Positions 14,432 through 22,592 of a stretch of DNA of 24,742 bases are shown here, piece by piece. The stretch is from a virus. The DNA is taken from IMG/VR virus record IMGVR_UViG_3300044977_000025, positions 1 through 24,742 of that record. The stretch is one strand, 5' to 3'. The position numbers were made by a program, and so were the translations under genes. The notes under the pieces were generated by a model. It was not told the origin of the DNA and ran no database searches. It saw nothing but the letters and a program-made list of their open reading frames with translations. Position 1 is the first letter of the stretch; the number at the start of each line of letters is the position of its first letter.

Positions 14432-14928
14432 AAACCTGCCGCGTGGGCGTTAGCTGTCGCGTTTGCGAGTTCCTGCGCCGAAGCCTGGTGCACGCCGATT
14501 ACGTTAGAGTTCGAGCTACCGCTAGAAGCGCCATAAGTGGTCGTATAATTTAAGCACCGTTGTAGCGTCACCGTCGTTGTACTTCCCGCGCTTCGCGTTA
14601 CCGTATGCGTTACTTGGACGACGATACATTTCCCGTCGATGATCGTACCGAATCCGGAAAGCTGGTAATTTTGACCGGAACGGATAGAAAGTGAGAGCGG
14701 GAGAAGTAAGCGGATTACGTTTCCTTTCCGGTTCTTTTTATGTAGCTCCGACTTCGCCACATTATTCATTTGCGGCGTCTGCGTTTGGGACTTTTGACCC
14801 GAGTCTGGGTCTACGAAAGCGGTGTCGGATTGTGGAGTGGGATTAGTCAAGATAGTTTTGGTTCGGTTGAAAAGTTTTAGTGTGGACCTTATCCGTCGGC
14901 GGAGCATCCGGATCTTGAAACGTCCCAA
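14428..14928 (-). pseudogene. C-terminal part of late control protein D, separated by a frameshift
   Basis: This - strand frame (166 codons from a TTG at 14928) holds the C-terminal half of a GpD-like hub protein. GNVIRLLLPLSLSIRSGQNYQLSGFGTIIDGKCIVVQVTHTVTR followed by TTTVTLQRCL is the usual end of the family. Upstream of about 14867 its translation is basic and unlike a protein, so it is not an independent gene. It continues the frame ending at 14843 after a +1 change in reading frame near 14847-14867. The tail after LNYTTTYG (rich in Ser, Asn, Ala) is variable. Joining the two parts gives about 414 residues, close to the family length. It may be made by recoding, or this may be a genuine lesion or base error; see the finding. 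Confidence 0.7.
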
Positions 14929-15673
14929 CGTGATTTCTACCCGTCGCGGCGTTCATCGCGGAGATTTGAGAGGCGGCATAAACATCTTCTAAGTTATAAT
15001 CGTAGTCCCAATCTAGTAGCCCACCCACTCCGTTTAGTCCCCCCGGCTCGGTAATCGTCGCGACGACGGGAGCCGCTTCTAAAGCGATCCTATCGAAAAC
15101 ATAGATTTGCCCGTTTTGCACTTTATAGTCCAGACCATTCGCGTCGCAATTCCGCTTTAATAACACGAAATCGCTCTCGTTTACTTGATCGCTTCGGGTA
15201 ATGGGGAAATCGGTAGCCGTGTACTTCGGCGTCATTCCGTTTCGCGCCGCAATTTGGGAAGTTAACTGGCTTAAGGTGGTCGCGGAATAGCCTTGGCTCT
15301 TCCCCGCTAATCGAGCGGACTTCGACACCGGGCAAGAGTTCGCTTTAATGCTTACTCTCGCTCCCGCTTTAACGTCACGTTTTACTTTAATTCTATCGAT
15401 CTCGAAGCTTCCATAGTTTCCAGTCAACGTCTGTCCGCCGATGGTAGCTTTAATTGAGAGAGTTATCGGATTGCCGCCTTGAAAGACTTGTACTTTCCGA
15501 AAACGTCCGTCCGGATCTTCAAGATTAATTTCGACGGAATCGGATTTACTGTCGATAGTGTCCGTGTATTTTAGCGAGTTTAAACTCGCCATAATCGTCG
15601 CCGTAATGTCTGTGCCGTTGTAGCCGACAACCGGAGACGCGACAATCACAGGATTAGTAAAAGGGGAACTCAT
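14843..15673 (-). pseudogene. N-terminal part of late control protein D (GpD), ends early by frameshift
   Basis: The product has 276 residues. GpD-like proteins form the trimeric hub at the tip of the tail, holding the spike and meeting the tube. The pattern of NPVIVASPVVGYNGTDITATIMASLNSLKYTD, then SVEINLEDPDGRFRK, matches the N-terminal tube-like domain of the family. A CPVSK... AGKSQGYSATTLSQLTSQIAARNGM stretch (about 118-145) and ATDFPITRSDQVNESDFVLLKRNCDANGLDYKVQNGQIYVFD follow, the region that carries the Q-SD-DFL-LA motif of the D proteins. It stops at TAA 14843-14845, just before the conserved C-terminal region, which continues in another frame. It starts 4 bases after the V gene's stop. 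Confidence 0.75.
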
Positions 15674-15677
15674 AAAA

Positions 15678-16334
15678 TTAGCACTCGTTCGTCGACAAGC
15701 CGTCGGAATTTGTCATGTGCGGTTCGGCTGTCGGAGCGGCTTGACTCGTCGCCGCAAAGAAGTCCGCTTTTAAGGTTGCGCCGGCAGGAAGAGTAACGTT
15801 TCCGTTCGGATCTATCGTGACCTTGTTTACGACTACGTTCGCAGAACTAGTTATGGTAATCTGGCCCTGGGCGTTAATCGTAATCGTCGAAGCCGTCGAG
15901 GTTAACGAAATCGCATTTTGAAATTGCAGCGCGGCGGACGATGCTGTACCCGACATCCAAAGCCTAGAGGCTTGCGGGTCATAATCGAATATCGTTCCGT
16001 CAGCCCACGAGATATTTAACGAATCGATGCTTTGCGTATTCGGTCCGGAGAGATTCGTCGTGTAGTGCGCGCCCTCGCAGATTCCGGTTTCTATCGCGCC
16101 GCTCGGATGGGAGCATTGTACGGTTTCGTTAAGTCTTGGTAGGTGGTAGACCTTTACTCCGGTGCAAGACGTTACGCGGACGGGTAACCACCCGGAAGTT
16201 AACCCACGGTCCGGATAATAAACTTGTACCGAGGGAAAGGGAGTCTGGCGTCTGGCTACGACTACGCCAATACGAAAGACATTCCCTAAGCGGGTATCTC
16301 CGTTGGCTGTCCCATAATCGTGTTCGTCGAACAT
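15678..16334 (-). CDS. Baseplate assembly protein V (spike)
   Basis: V forms the trimeric spike at the tip of the contractile tail. The product has 218 residues, near P2 V (211). The N-terminal part (YGTANGDTRLGNVFRIGVVVARRQ, about 7-30) then VQVYYPDRGLTSGWLPVRV is the OB-fold start of the family. The region after SGPNTQSIDSLNISWADGTIFDYDPQA is the start of the beta-prism. The repeats SLTSTASTITINAQGQITITSSANVVVNKVTIDPNGNVTLPAGATL (about 144-188) are the beta-helix of the needle. The C-terminal end AEPHMTNSDGLSTNEC does not show the HxH iron-binding tip of some phages. GTAATTACC stands 14 bases before ATG 16334 on the - strand. It is the first gene of the reversed D-V block. Confidence 0.88.
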   Translation of the reverse strand: MFDEHDYGTANGDTRLGNVFRIGVVVARRQTPFPSVQVYYPDRGLTSGWLPVRVTSCTGVKVYHLPRLNETVQCSHPSGAIETGICEGAHYTTNLSGPNTQSIDSLNISWADGTIFDYDPQASRLWMSGTASSAALQFQNAISLTSTASTITINAQGQITITSSANVVVNKVTIDPNGNVTLPAGATLKADFFAATSQAAPTAEPHMTNSDGLSTNEC

Positions 16335-16339
16335 CGCTC

Positions 16340-16349
16340 GGTAATTACC
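16340..16349. promoter_or_regulatory. Ten-base palindrome GGTAATTACC between divergent V and U genes
   Basis: The palindrome lies in the 18-base gap between ATG 16334 (-) and GTG 16353 (+) and puts a GTAATTACC 14 bases before the V start and 12 bases before the U start. The same GGTAATTACC stands at 22577-22586 before the fibre gene. It is either a bidirectional start signal or a two-fold protein site. Confidence 0.55.
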
Positions 16350-16352
16350 CGA

Positions 16353-16862
16353 GTGCTACTAGCAAGCTTTGGTCCTCTCATTTTTATCCCTGGTAAGGAA
16401 ACGGCGTTTACCTACAAGAATTTGTCTAAAGCAAATACTGTGGTTTACGCGCAGCACGAGATTTTACAGGGCGTTCCACTCATCGAGTTTACAGGCTATA
16501 AGCTAATCACGGTGAATATGACCTGCAATTTCGTTGCCGGTTGGACGCTTGATCCGAGCCTGGCCGTTTTAGCTTTCGAGACGGCGCAAGCGAATCCGGT
16601 AGCGATGCCGCTAATCTTAGGAACGACTCCCATCGGACGCGGGCTTATTAGCTCCTTTGTAATTCAAGAAGTCCAAAGCAAATTCACCCGTTTCGGTACG
16701 GACGGCTCGCCAATCGAAGCCACCGTAGATGTTAAATTTTTAGAGGCTGGATCGATCCTCCCGAGCTTAGGGCAACTCGCCAGTTCGATTCTCGGCGGAG
16801 CGGGAATAAGCGTAGGCGCTAGTCTAGGTCCGGTAAGCGTAGGCGCGAGTATCGGAGTCTAA
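16353..16862 (+). CDS. Tail protein U, P2 U-like
   Basis: The product has 169 residues from GTG 16353 (an ATG-less frame extends upstream into the V gene on the other strand). P2 U is needed to complete the tail. The pattern fits the family: GYKLITVNMTCNFVAGWTLDPSLAVLAFETAQANPVAMPLILGTTPIGRG, then SFVIQEVQSKFTRFGTDGSPIEATVDVKFLEA, the segment in which a strand, a gly-x-pro turn and a long final strand are kept. The end (SLGQLASSILGGAGISVGASLGPVSVGASIGV) is a Gly/Ala/Ser-rich repeat of unknown meaning. GTAATTACC stands 12 bases upstream. In P2 the gene is next to T, X and D; here it is split from X by the reversed D-V block. Confidence 0.8.
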   Translation: MLLASFGPLIFIPGKETAFTYKNLSKANTVVYAQHEILQGVPLIEFTGYKLITVNMTCNFVAGWTLDPSLAVLAFETAQANPVAMPLILGTTPIGRGLISSFVIQEVQSKFTRFGTDGSPIEATVDVKFLEAGSILPSLGQLASSILGGAGISVGASLGPVSVGASIGV

Positions 16863-16886
16863 TTCCGCGCGGGTAATTAAGGGGAA

Positions 16887-18353
16887 GTGAGCCTCTCTAA
16901 TTTCCCCAACTCCATCGATAACTTTCCCGATCCAGCGGCAGGACAGTTATTCGATGATCCGGTAAATCCGCACAACCTAATCGAAGGACGGCAAAACGAT
17001 GCTATTGAGGCCATAGAAACGGTTCTCGGAGTCACCGGAAGCGTTGTCCCGGGAACGGTTGTCAATGACCTAGCAGCGATTAACGCGGTTATTCCCTTAC
17101 CCGCTCCGGGGAATCCTCTTTATTATCTCGCCAGTAACGGAACGTGGAGCATCCCCTCGGTTTCCGGCTCCGGCTCTACTAGCGCAGCGGTCGACGGGAG
17201 TATAACATCCGCTCCGTTTTTGATTCCTGCGGTAGGCTCGACGGTTCCGGTAAGTTTCGCGAATGCGAAAGGCTTTCTTGCGGGGCAAACTTTAGCTTTC
17301 CTCGATTCGAGTTACAACTTTGTCTATCTCGAAGTAACCCAGGTCAATTCGACAACTTCCGCTACATTAATAAATCGCGGTTATCCGAAAGCGGGAAGCG
17401 GCATCGGTTCTAGCGCTATCGCCTACGTTTCTAGTCCGGGAATCGCCACCGCAACTTCTCCCGGTTTACTTCCGCTGCCGCCGAATAATACAACCACCTT
17501 TTTACGCGGGGATGCGACTTTCGATGTTCCGCCAACGGTTACGACCGGTGCCCCTGGTTATGCGCCTACGCTACCGAGTTCGACCGTAGAGTTCTTACGC
17601 GGCGATGGCTCTTGGGCCATGATTCCGCCAGTATCGAGTGGCGCAGCCGGTCTCGCTCCGGAGTTTCCGAATAATACAACTACTTTCCTACGCGGAGATG
17701 GTACTTATGCGGCGGTTCCGACGGCAACGGCTACGGCTGGCGGGCTCCTTCCGCTTCCGCCGAATAATACAACCACTTTCTTGCGCGGAGATGCGACGTT
17801 TGTCGCGGTACCAGCTCCAGCGGTCGCCACCGCTACTAGCTCCGGACTCGTTCCGACTCCTCCGAATAATACAACCACTTTCTTACGTGGAGATGCTACC
17901 TTTGCGGCCGTACCGGCTCCTGCCGTTGCGACGGCGACCAGTTCCGGTTTAGTTCCTACTCCTCCGAATAACACGACTACGTTTTTACGCGGAGACGCAA
18001 CGTTTTCCTCGCCTGCGCTTTCTACCGATTTAGGTAGCGTCAGTACAAACCAAACTGTGAGCTGTCTAGGTTTTACCCACGTGTCGATTGGGCTTAAGAT
18101 TACGGGTAACGTTACCCTATCGTTATCTAATCTCGCGCTAGGTACGTTCGTTTCCATTTATTGTTTGACGGCGGGGAACACTATTACGGTCGCGGCGAGC
18201 GATCCATCGAGTAACGCTTACACGGTTCACTTTACCATTGAAGGCGGGAACAACGGTGCCTCTGACTCGGACGATACGTTAGTCGCTGGCGTCGGCAGCG
18301 CTTTACAGGCCAACGGAACTAAGATTTTACATCTACAGGAAACATACTTCTAA
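16887..18353 (+). CDS. Repeat-containing tail fibre-like protein with six FLRGD repeats
   Basis: The product has 488 residues. The N-terminal part (FPNSIDNFPDPAAGQLF... HNLIEGRQNDAIEAIETVLG) is the type of start seen in phage fibre proteins that trimerise, where a helix with DAIxALE lies before the shaft. From about residue 195 a tandem repeat of 31-34 residues runs for six copies, each with NNTTTFLRGD(A/G)TF or a variant; the F of FLRGD is at about 205, 236, 267, 298, 332 and 366. Such LRGDGTW-type repeats are known from shafts of receptor-binding fibres. The C-terminal 110 residues are beta-rich, possibly a binding or trimerisation head. GTAATTAAGGGG stands 14 bases before GTG 16887. It lies between U and W, not with the other fibre genes. 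Confidence 0.75.
   Translation: MSLSNFPNSIDNFPDPAAGQLFDDPVNPHNLIEGRQNDAIEAIETVLGVTGSVVPGTVVNDLAAINAVIPLPAPGNPLYYLASNGTWSIPSVSGSGSTSAAVDGSITSAPFLIPAVGSTVPVSFANAKGFLAGQTLAFLDSSYNFVYLEVTQVNSTTSATLINRGYPKAGSGIGSSAIAYVSSPGIATATSPGLLPLPPNNTTTFLRGDATFDVPPTVTTGAPGYAPTLPSSTVEFLRGDGSWAMIPPVSSGAAGLAPEFPNNTTTFLRGDGTYAAVPTATATAGGLLPLPPNNTTTFLRGDATFVAVPAPAVATATSSGLVPTPPNNTTTFLRGDATFAAVPAPAVATATSSGLVPTPPNNTTTFLRGDATFSSPALSTDLGSVSTNQTVSCLGFTHVSIGLKITGNVTLSLSNLALGTFVSIYCLTAGNTITVAASDPSSNAYTVHFTIEGGNNGASDSDDTLVAGVGSALQANGTKILHLQETYF
17465..18010 (+). repeat. Coding tandem repeats (six units of about 93-102 bases)
   Basis: The shared core at the DNA level is CCGAATAATACAACCACTTT followed by a leucine codon, CG(C/T)GGAGATG. 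It appears with few changes at about 17481, 17667, 17760, 17862 and 17964; a shorter, diverged copy lies near 17585. Units 4-6 are the most alike and include the linker GCTCCTGCCGTTGCGACGGC in two close forms. The near identity fits recent unit duplication. Confidence 0.8.
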
Positions 18354-18356
18354 AAT

Positions 18357-18917
18357 ATGGCCTCTGGCTTTTTCAATCAGCCCGCTCCGTTTAACTGGCC
18401 TGGGGTTCTGTTTAACGATCCGCAAGGGTCAGTAGCGGGGGAAGCACAGCTCGGAATCGGCGTAGTGCTTACGATCTACGTAAACGGAAAGCCGCTTACC
18501 TTTAATAGTCCGGGAGTCACCCTGCTTAATCCCACCCCGGGGAGCTTCCAGGAGGCGGTGCAGCGCGTTTTTAATGTCCTACTCGTACCGTTAGGCTCGC
18601 AGATTCTCGGGCGCACCTACGGGCTCGATACGAGCTGGCTAGACAAGCCGTATAATCGTCAGAGGCAAGCCGCAATCGCGGCAACCGTAAACGCGATTCA
18701 AAATTGGGTCCCTAACGTCAAGATAAAGAGCGTGGATCTAGTTCCGATTAATAACGGCATCTTCAACGGTAGCGCACTAAACGTCACGCTCTTATTCGTT
18801 CCGCCGAACACGGCAAATAATGCGGTATTCGGTCCGCCTGGCGGAACATTACTCACGACGGTAGACATAAACTCCTCTGGCGTGCCCGCAGTTCTCCAAG
18901 AGACGCTAACGATGTAG
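18357..18917 (+). CDS. Baseplate wedge protein W, gp25-like
   Basis: The product has 186 residues. gp25/W proteins link the sheath to the baseplate and start sheath assembly. The core SFQEAVQRVFNVLLVPLGSQILGRTYGLDTSWLDKPY, then AAIAATVNAIQNWVPNVKIKSVDLVP, fits the family's pattern of a helix with a G-R-yG motif and a second helix ending in W-P-V-(x)n-V. There is an N-terminal extension of about 50 residues with PQGSVAGEAQLGIG. The start ATG 18357 is 3 bases after the fibre stop and has no leader, so coupling is likely. The 19 bases before J contain the start signal for that gene. Confidence 0.8.
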   Translation: MASGFFNQPAPFNWPGVLFNDPQGSVAGEAQLGIGVVLTIYVNGKPLTFNSPGVTLLNPTPGSFQEAVQRVFNVLLVPLGSQILGRTYGLDTSWLDKPYNRQRQAAIAATVNAIQNWVPNVKIKSVDLVPINNGIFNGSALNVTLLFVPPNTANNAVFGPPGGTLLTTVDINSSGVPAVLQETLTM

Positions 18918-18936
18918 GGAAAGTATTTACGGAGCG

Positions 18937-20202
18937 ATGAGTTCGAGCAGCGCTCCATTTTCCAATATTACACCGTTCGCCCCACTGCCGACGGACGCCA
19001 ATAATTTGTTATCTGAGGCGGTCACGCTCTATCAAACAAACTGGCTCGCTAATACCGGACAAGCCATCGTCTTAACGCAAAGCGATCCCCGCTACCAGCA
19101 GCTCCAAACGATTTGCGCTTTCGTCGCGAATTTATTCGGTATGTCGAATCTGGCGTACAACCAGAACTTTCTCCCCTTAGCCCAAGGCGCATTTCTCGAC
19201 GGTCTCGTTGCTCTACTCGGTCCGAACGCTACCCGGCTCGAGGAGTCCTACGCAACCGTTACCTTGCAGTTTTCTTTATCTGCCGTACAAGCGACGCCGC
19301 AAACGGTTCCCGCTGGTACGTCCGTCGCCGTTACCGGAAATAGCGCACTCTCTTTCGCTACCACGGCGGATTTAACGATCCCAGCCGGTCAACTATCGGC
19401 GACCGCGACCGCGACTTGTAACCAAATCGGGAGCATCGGTAACGGATTCGTGGCGGGGCAAATCGCGTCGCTACAGAATTGGGCGCAGCCTTTTCTCGTC
19501 GCGGCAGTCAATACGAATACCAGTGAGGGCGGAGCGAACACCGAAACGGATTCGGCAATGCAAAATCGCGACTTTTTCGTGACCGAAACTTATACGACGG
19601 GCGGAAGTTACGGAAGCTATACCGAGCTAACCTTGGCTGCTAATCCGGCGATTCAAGGCTGTACGGTTGTCGGTCCGGAAAGCGATTTAGTGTTCCCAGC
19701 GATAAACGTCAGTATTAACGCGGGCTCGAATCCGGGTCAGATTCCGAACGACTTAGCGGGAACGGAGATTACTCCGGGACAAGTCTACATCACCGTTTTA
19801 ATGGATGGCGGGGCAATGCCAACGCCAGCGATTTGTTCCGAAGTCTGGAACAACGTTACGCCGTTTAATCCGTTAACCGATCAAGTTTTCGTCAACGGTC
19901 CGGAGAAAATCCTTTTTCCGACGAACGTCTCTTTTTACATCGATTCGGAGAACGTAGCGAACGAGACGACGACCATCGCAAACGTAACCGCGGCAGTAAA
20001 TAATTGGGTTTCGAATACGTCGCAGAAGCTAGGCCGATCTATCGATCCCACTTCGCTAATCGGGCAAATGTACGCTCAAGGAGCGAGCCGAGTTGTGTTA
20101 ACCGGGATGAGTTACCAAGCGGTCCAACCTTGGCAGTTAGGAAGCGGAAACGGCTCCGTCACTATCGTCTATAACGGATTGGAGAACGACAACTTAAACT
20201 AA
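18937..20202 (+). CDS. Baseplate wedge protein J
   Basis: The product has 421 residues. J-family proteins are the main wedge proteins of contractile-tail baseplates. The N-terminal helical region (LLSEAVTLYQTNW... ICAFVANLFGMSNLAYNQNFLPLAQGAFLDGLVALLG) and the segment after it, ATRLEESYATVTLQFSLSAVQATPQTVPAGTSVAV, match the J family: the latter is the domain that begins R-x-x-ya-ra-ttvrf and is followed by the I-PAGT turn. GSIGNGFVAGQI is in the usual central place, as is the C-terminal VLTGMSYQAVQPWQLG. The leader GTATTTACGGAGCG has the element 14 bases upstream and GGAG 2 bases from ATG 18937. Gene order W-J-I is as in P2. Confidence 0.85.
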   Translation: MSSSSAPFSNITPFAPLPTDANNLLSEAVTLYQTNWLANTGQAIVLTQSDPRYQQLQTICAFVANLFGMSNLAYNQNFLPLAQGAFLDGLVALLGPNATRLEESYATVTLQFSLSAVQATPQTVPAGTSVAVTGNSALSFATTADLTIPAGQLSATATATCNQIGSIGNGFVAGQIASLQNWAQPFLVAAVNTNTSEGGANTETDSAMQNRDFFVTETYTTGGSYGSYTELTLAANPAIQGCTVVGPESDLVFPAINVSINAGSNPGQIPNDLAGTEITPGQVYITVLMDGGAMPTPAICSEVWNNVTPFNPLTDQVFVNGPEKILFPTNVSFYIDSENVANETTTIANVTAAVNNWVSNTSQKLGRSIDPTSLIGQMYAQGASRVVLTGMSYQAVQPWQLGSGNGSVTIVYNGLENDNLN

Positions 20203-20203
20203 T

Positions 20204-22573
20204 ATGTCTTTCGCTCCAATCCAACTGGCGGCGCAGTTCGCCCAAATCGCATCGAACTATAATAGTGGATCCTCGGATAGTATCTCGGCTCCTTTTGCTA
20301 GCCCAATCCCGGCGGGAACTCCGATCCCAGTTTTTGTAACTTATAAAGGAGTGGCTACTCCGACCGTTACGGATAGCGAAGGAAACACTTATAATCTCGT
20401 AGAAAGCGAACTATTAACGGTTTCCGAAAACTGTTATATCGGCTATTTCCTTTGCTCTAGCGGCAGGCAACCGGTTAGTCCGAACCTACTAACGGTTAGT
20501 GTAAACACCAGTGTAAATGTAACCGCGTTATTTGTTGTCGCGCTGCAACCTCAATATTACTCGGCGAATACTACTTTCGATTTAGGAAGTATTCACGGCA
20601 ATACTTCATCGGGAACGACCAGCGATCCGACAATCACTACCACTCTAGCGAATACAGACGAAACGCTATTGGTAATGGTATATGGGGGTGCCGGAGGCGG
20701 TTCTGTAACCGCGCAAACCGGCTGGACTAATCTCGCAAGTAACGCCAACGGAGCGATGCTTGTTTCCAAAGTGGTTACCACTAGCGGCTCTTATGTCGCC
20801 CAGCCTTGCGTTTATCCCGGAACGCCTCCCGTCACGATGGTCTGTGTGGCGATGATTAGCGGTTACGCTCCGATTGGCTTAACCACTGGTTCCAATGGTA
20901 AACTCCTACCCCAAGGAGAAACCGAATTGCGTAACTTCGGGGATACAATCTCCGCCATGCAGGCGAGCGTTTCCTGGGGTTATCCTTTTTGTACCGGCGT
21001 AACCTTACGGGTAAATTGGAGTGACCTACAACCTAATCCCCCAACCGGAAATGCCGAAGTCGATTTTGAGTGGGCCTATATCGATGCGGCTCTCGCGCAA
21101 GCGCAAAGCTACGGAAAAATCATCGGCTTGATACTCGGACTCGGAGAGTCAGCGCCGTCTTGGGTGCTAAGCTCCGGGTGTACGCTTTTTTATATTAGTA
21201 CCGATGAAGCCTACGTCCCTGCGCCTTGGGACCAGTACTATCAAGTACAGCTTACCTACTTAGTAAACGCCATAGCTCAACGTTACGACAATAATCCGAA
21301 TCTCGCCTACGTAACTATGTCCGGATTTGGATGGCACGACGGGATGGCCTTCTGCCGCTCGACGGCGGATAACAACGCGCTTTACGCGACGACGTATAAC
21401 GGCGTAACCGGACTACAACTGCTTCAAAACGCTTTCGAAGCGATTTGCCTCATCTATCTAACCGCGTTTCAAAAGACACGTTTAGAGTTAATTTTTTACA
21501 GCCCGATTAATCCGGATAATTACACGACGCAACCGACCGTCGTGCCTTGGGTACAATGGCTCCTTGGCGTTGGGGGATCGCAGGTCGGGATAGATTGGCA
21601 TAATCTTGGCACGGCGTCGTGGTTCGATACGGGAAACGAATCCGATAACTTTGTCCCCTACGGATTAATCCAAGAATATAGCGTTACGAATTTGAATGGG
21701 GTTCAACCAGAACACGCGACTTCAAGCGATATTCCGAACCTCATTATTGCCGCTTCTTCTATCGGGGCAAGTTTCCTCGAGACCTATATCGGGCAGCTCG
21801 AATACGATACAAGCACTTTCGGAGTTAACTGGCAAGGCACCGCGGCGATGCTAAATTTCGTCGCCGAATTTTGGAAACCGTTTACACCCTATACTCCTCC
21901 GCTACCGCCTCCGGCTCCAACGCCAATACCTTCTTTTATCCCTGCTAATCCCATCGCGGCGCCAATTATTAATCCAGGCGTGAGTCTGGAATCGATTCCC
22001 GGTGGATCGCTAGTCGATTATCTCAATCCGCTTCTGCAACAAGATGCGGCGTCCGTTACTTTAATGCAGACGCTAGACGAGTTGTTTTCGCAGATGGTGG
22101 ATTTAATTCCGCTAAACACGATCTACGCGAATCTCCCGAACCAACCGGAAGCGGTTTTAGACTTTCTTGCGGTGTATTGTTTTAATACCGATTTTTACGA
22201 TTACTCTTTATCCTACGCGCAGAAGCTTTGGTTGGTCCAAAACTGTATTCTCTTTAAAGAGATCAAGGGCACGAAGGCAGTTTTGGAAATGGTTATTTCG
22301 AACCTCTACGCTAACGCCAAAGTTATCCAGTGGTTCGAACCGGGCTTCTCAGTTAACGGCTCCCCGCCCGTCGTGCCTTACACGTTCCGCCTAAATATCG
22401 GCGGAGACCTTACTAACCAAACCTTGCTTAATAAGATCAACGCTCTCGTTTTAGCGTACAAGAATGTAAGAAGTCTTTGCGTAACGATTAATCCGATTTC
22501 GTTCGGCAATACAACCAATTACGTTGGGGTCGCAGCTAGCTGTTACCGCAAGTACATCGTGTGGTCGTCTTAG
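20204..22573 (+). CDS. Tail protein I fused behind a beta domain and a glycoside hydrolase-like barrel
   Basis: The product has 789 residues, about four times P2 I (176), in three parts. Residues 1-220 are a Ser/Thr-rich beta sandwich (VTDSEGNTYNLV, then LLVMVYGGAGGGSVTAQTGW), like domains on adhesive or surface proteins. Residues 227-560 resemble a TIM-barrel glycosidase: GVTLRVNWSDLQP, then FEWAYIDAALAQAQSYGKIIGLILGLGESAPSWV, NPNLAYVTMSGFGW, and GASFLETYIGQLEY. A Pro-rich linker runs at about 560-580. Residues 595-789 are Tail_P2_I-like: SLVDYLNPLLQ, LPNQPEAVLDFLAVYCFNTDFYD, KEIKGTKAVLEMVI, IQWFEP. It lies after W and J, where I is expected. The usual Asn-Glu of clan GH-A is not seen at the fourth strand (MSGFGWHDG), so activity is uncertain. 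Confidence 0.75.
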   Translation: MSFAPIQLAAQFAQIASNYNSGSSDSISAPFASPIPAGTPIPVFVTYKGVATPTVTDSEGNTYNLVESELLTVSENCYIGYFLCSSGRQPVSPNLLTVSVNTSVNVTALFVVALQPQYYSANTTFDLGSIHGNTSSGTTSDPTITTTLANTDETLLVMVYGGAGGGSVTAQTGWTNLASNANGAMLVSKVVTTSGSYVAQPCVYPGTPPVTMVCVAMISGYAPIGLTTGSNGKLLPQGETELRNFGDTISAMQASVSWGYPFCTGVTLRVNWSDLQPNPPTGNAEVDFEWAYIDAALAQAQSYGKIIGLILGLGESAPSWVLSSGCTLFYISTDEAYVPAPWDQYYQVQLTYLVNAIAQRYDNNPNLAYVTMSGFGWHDGMAFCRSTADNNALYATTYNGVTGLQLLQNAFEAICLIYLTAFQKTRLELIFYSPINPDNYTTQPTVVPWVQWLLGVGGSQVGIDWHNLGTASWFDTGNESDNFVPYGLIQEYSVTNLNGVQPEHATSSDIPNLIIAASSIGASFLETYIGQLEYDTSTFGVNWQGTAAMLNFVAEFWKPFTPYTPPLPPPAPTPIPSFIPANPIAAPIINPGVSLESIPGGSLVDYLNPLLQQDAASVTLMQTLDELFSQMVDLIPLNTIYANLPNQPEAVLDFLAVYCFNTDFYDYSLSYAQKLWLVQNCILFKEIKGTKAVLEMVISNLYANAKVIQWFEPGFSVNGSPPVVPYTFRLNIGGDLTNQTLLNKINALVLAYKNVRSLCVTINPISFGNTTNYVGVAASCYRKYIVWSS

Positions 22574-22592
22574 CCCGGTAATTACCAGGTGA

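Noticed and set aside
17465-18010. Regularly spaced repeats that might suggest a CRISPR array
   Set aside because: Units are tandem, in frame and coding, with no unique spacers of constant length.
17705-18157. 150-codon - strand frame with repeated ASPRKKVVVLFGG segments
   Set aside because: It is the reverse complement of the FLRGD repeats in the fibre gene; the repetition comes from the coding strand.
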